A model generated the notes under the pieces. The model was given only the letters and a program-made list of their open reading frames with translations. It made no database searches and was not told the DNA's origin. A DNA stretch of 15,650 bases from an uncultured Oxalobacter sp. (GTDB lineage: Bacteria > Pseudomonadota > Gammaproteobacteria > Burkholderiales > Burkholderiaceae_D): positions 1-15,650 of the forward strand of contig CAKQQG010000036.1 in the NCBI GenBank assembly GCA_934270705.1, in the 5' to 3' direction. Below, one piece after another: positions 14,305 through 15,650 of this stretch. Position 1 is the stretch's first letter; each line of letters opens with the position of its first letter. The translations under genes were made by a program, and so were the position numbers.

Positions 14305-14907
14305 TTATTCGACATGGATATCGTCGTGGGGTTCGGCGGAAGTGCCTGTGTGTCCGAAGGGGATGAGATTGACGAAGAACGAGACGAATACGCCGATCAG
14401 GGTATCGAGTATGCGGTTCATGGCGAAGCCGGAGATGCTGGTATCTGCGCCATGTGTGATGGTGACCGACAGGAAGGCCACGCAGGTGATGTTGCTCAAT
14501 GCGCTTTTGCGCATGAAGTCGGCGAGGAATACCAGCGGTGCGATCGAGAGCAGCTTGTGCGTGTCGTTTTTTCGCAAGACGGCGGAGAGCGGATTTTTCT
14601 TGATGGTCTTGGCGATGTACATCAGCGGCACGATGCACAGCGAGATCAGCAGATATTGCAGGGATGGCAGCCGGAAGATGCTGAAGGCACGGATGATGAA
14701 AAGTACGGCCATGCCCGTGAACCCGCCGATCAGGGTGCCGATGGTGCGGTTCATTCCGATACGGAAGGTGTTCCTGATTTCCGGTTGCAGGCAGATGATG
14801 GCTGCGATGCCGGAGTAAAAAGGAATCCCCGTGCCGATGTCGCAAAATTCGTAGATCAGGCAGCAGATGAAGACGGAAAGTGCCGCTTTGATGAACAATT
14901 TTCCCAT
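14305..14907 (-). CDS. ArAE/FUSC-like aromatic acid exporter family membrane protein, copy B
   Basis: A 200-residue paralogue of copy A with the same six-segment membrane layout and signatures GTGIPFYSGIAAIICLQPE, FRIGMNRTIGTLIGGFTGM and ITHGADTSISGFAMNRILDT. It ends shortly after the last membrane segment with a short acidic tail (EPHDDIHVE), so it lacks the long tail of copy A. ATG 14907 is chosen because it aligns with the start of copy A; an in-frame ATG at 14937 would add ten residues unlike the family, and neither has a strong Shine-Dalgarno. At about 200 residues it lacks the cytoplasmic C-terminal domain found in longer exporters, so it might work as an oligomer or with copy A. The 143-base gap to copy A has no clear terminator, so co-transcription is possible. 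Confidence 0.75.
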   Translation of the reverse strand: MGKLFIKAALSVFICCLIYEFCDIGTGIPFYSGIAAIICLQPEIRNTFRIGMNRTIGTLIGGFTGMAVLFIIRAFSIFRLPSLQYLLISLCIVPLMYIAKTIKKNPLSAVLRKNDTHKLLSIAPLVFLADFMRKSALSNITCVAFLSVTITHGADTSISGFAMNRILDTLIGVFVSFFVNLIPFGHTGTSAEPHDDIHVE

Positions 14908-15068
14908 ACAATGAACGTATCCGGCCGGGCTGGCCATGCAATATCCCGAAACAAGTGTAACAGCAAATGAAATGGAAGGTCAGAGAACAGTTTGTTCGAA
15001 TTTCCTGAAGTATCTGCGATAGTGCGGGTCACGAGGATACGGGGCGGCAGACAGGACGGGAGCGGAAG

Positions 15069-15650
15069 ATGACGACACCTTGTTCGCTCAGGATTTTTTG
15101 CCTTCCGGAGAGACCAACGGGTTGCGCATCATGGAGCGCGCGAACTGGACCGGTGTCGGCGTGGTGTTCGGCCGGAGCGGCTTTCAGGAAGCCATCCGGC
15201 GCGATGAGCTGGGGCAGGCGGGCGTTTGCCTGCTGTTCGACAGGCCGAAAGTCTGTATCGGGGAAGGCGATCCGGTTGCTGAGCGGCTGAAGTCGCATTA
15301 CAGCGACCCGAAAAAGGCGTTCCGGGAATGTGCCGTCGTGTTTTCCGCCAAGGACAAGAGTCTGAACAAGGCGCATATCCAGTATCTGGAAAGTCGGCTG
15401 GTGACGCTGGCGAAAGAGCGGAAATTGTGCCGTCTGGAAAACGGCAATATGCCGCAGTTGCCGTCTCTGGCGGAATCCGACCGGGCGGATACGGAACTTT
15501 TTCTGGGGTATTTGCGCAGTATCTTGCCGCTGGCAGGGCTGGATATTTTTGAAAAACCGAATGTCGGCAGGCGCACGCAAGCCAGCCGGTTGCATTTGCG
15601 CAGTCGCAAGATCGACGCACAGGCCGTTCAGACTTCGGAAGGTTTCGTGG
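15069..15650 (+). CDS. GIY-YIG nuclease family protein, frameshifted near its start and cut by the window edge
   Basis: ATG 15069 has GGAG 6 bases upstream and reads MTTPCSLRIF. At a T6 run (15094-15099) the family sequence then moves to the -1 frame and continues to the window end as LPSGETNGLRIMERANWTG, GVCLLFDRP, IGEGDPVAERLKSHY, NKAHIQYLESRLVTLA, NGNMPQLPSL and DIFEKPNV. One extra T restores a continuous protein matching the family opening (an IKIFLP-like start). From memory the motif series belongs to a GIY-YIG nuclease-family group often carrying a DUF4357-type region; the Val-Cys-Ile-Gly segment is the weakest point for the catalytic motif. If the frameshift is real, ATG 15131 in the second frame is a fallback start that would drop the first strand. 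The gene is incomplete at its 3' end. Confidence 0.7.

Overview
The window looks like a moderately GC-rich betaproteobacterium, probably Burkholderiales and possibly an Oxalobacteraceae member such as Oxalobacter. This rests on three things: the dapC-dapD pair of the succinylase lysine/diaminopimelate pathway, the general porin family with N-terminal QSNVTIYG and C-terminal phenylalanine typical of beta-proteobacterial porins, and Gram-negative signal peptides. The genus is inference. No tRNA, rRNA, CRISPR array, insertion sequence or phage gene is visible.

Layout. Bases 1-1392 hold dapD (only its first 50 codons) and dapC on the minus strand, spaced like an operon. Bases 1393-2496 are gene-poor, with two small plus-strand reading frames (52 and 77 codons) that each have a good ribosome binding site, and two near-identical 19-bp palindromes. 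A plus-strand AcfC-like periplasmic binding protein (2497-3261) converges on a large minus-strand Orn/Lys/Arg decarboxylase (3333-5597); a bidirectional hairpin terminator separates them. Bases 5874-9677 carry three full-length porin genes in tandem, each with its own ribosome binding site and intergenic region. After a small flavin-type split-barrel gene (9945-10349) comes a fourth porin-related gene (10685-11593). It keeps a signal peptide and the C-terminal half of a porin, but a Thr/Ala-rich segment replaces the N-terminal half of the barrel. Two tandem YrbL-family genes (11809-13133) and two tandem ArAE/FUSC-like membrane genes (13400-14907) follow, all on the minus strand. The right end (15069-15650, plus) is the start of a GIY-YIG-family gene that needs one extra T in a T6 run to read through.

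How it may work together. Outer-membrane porins, a possible acid-stress amino-acid decarboxylase, putative aromatic-acid exporters and PhoP-regulon-type YrbL proteins would suit an envelope and acid-stress neighbourhood. They appear to be separate transcription units, so this is inference and no single pathway is visible. The clearest oddities are repeated tandem duplication (porins, YrbL, ArAE), the half-porin, an inverted repeat that abuts the ribosome binding site of the middle porin, an inverted repeat in the decarboxylase leader, and the frameshifted GIY-YIG gene.
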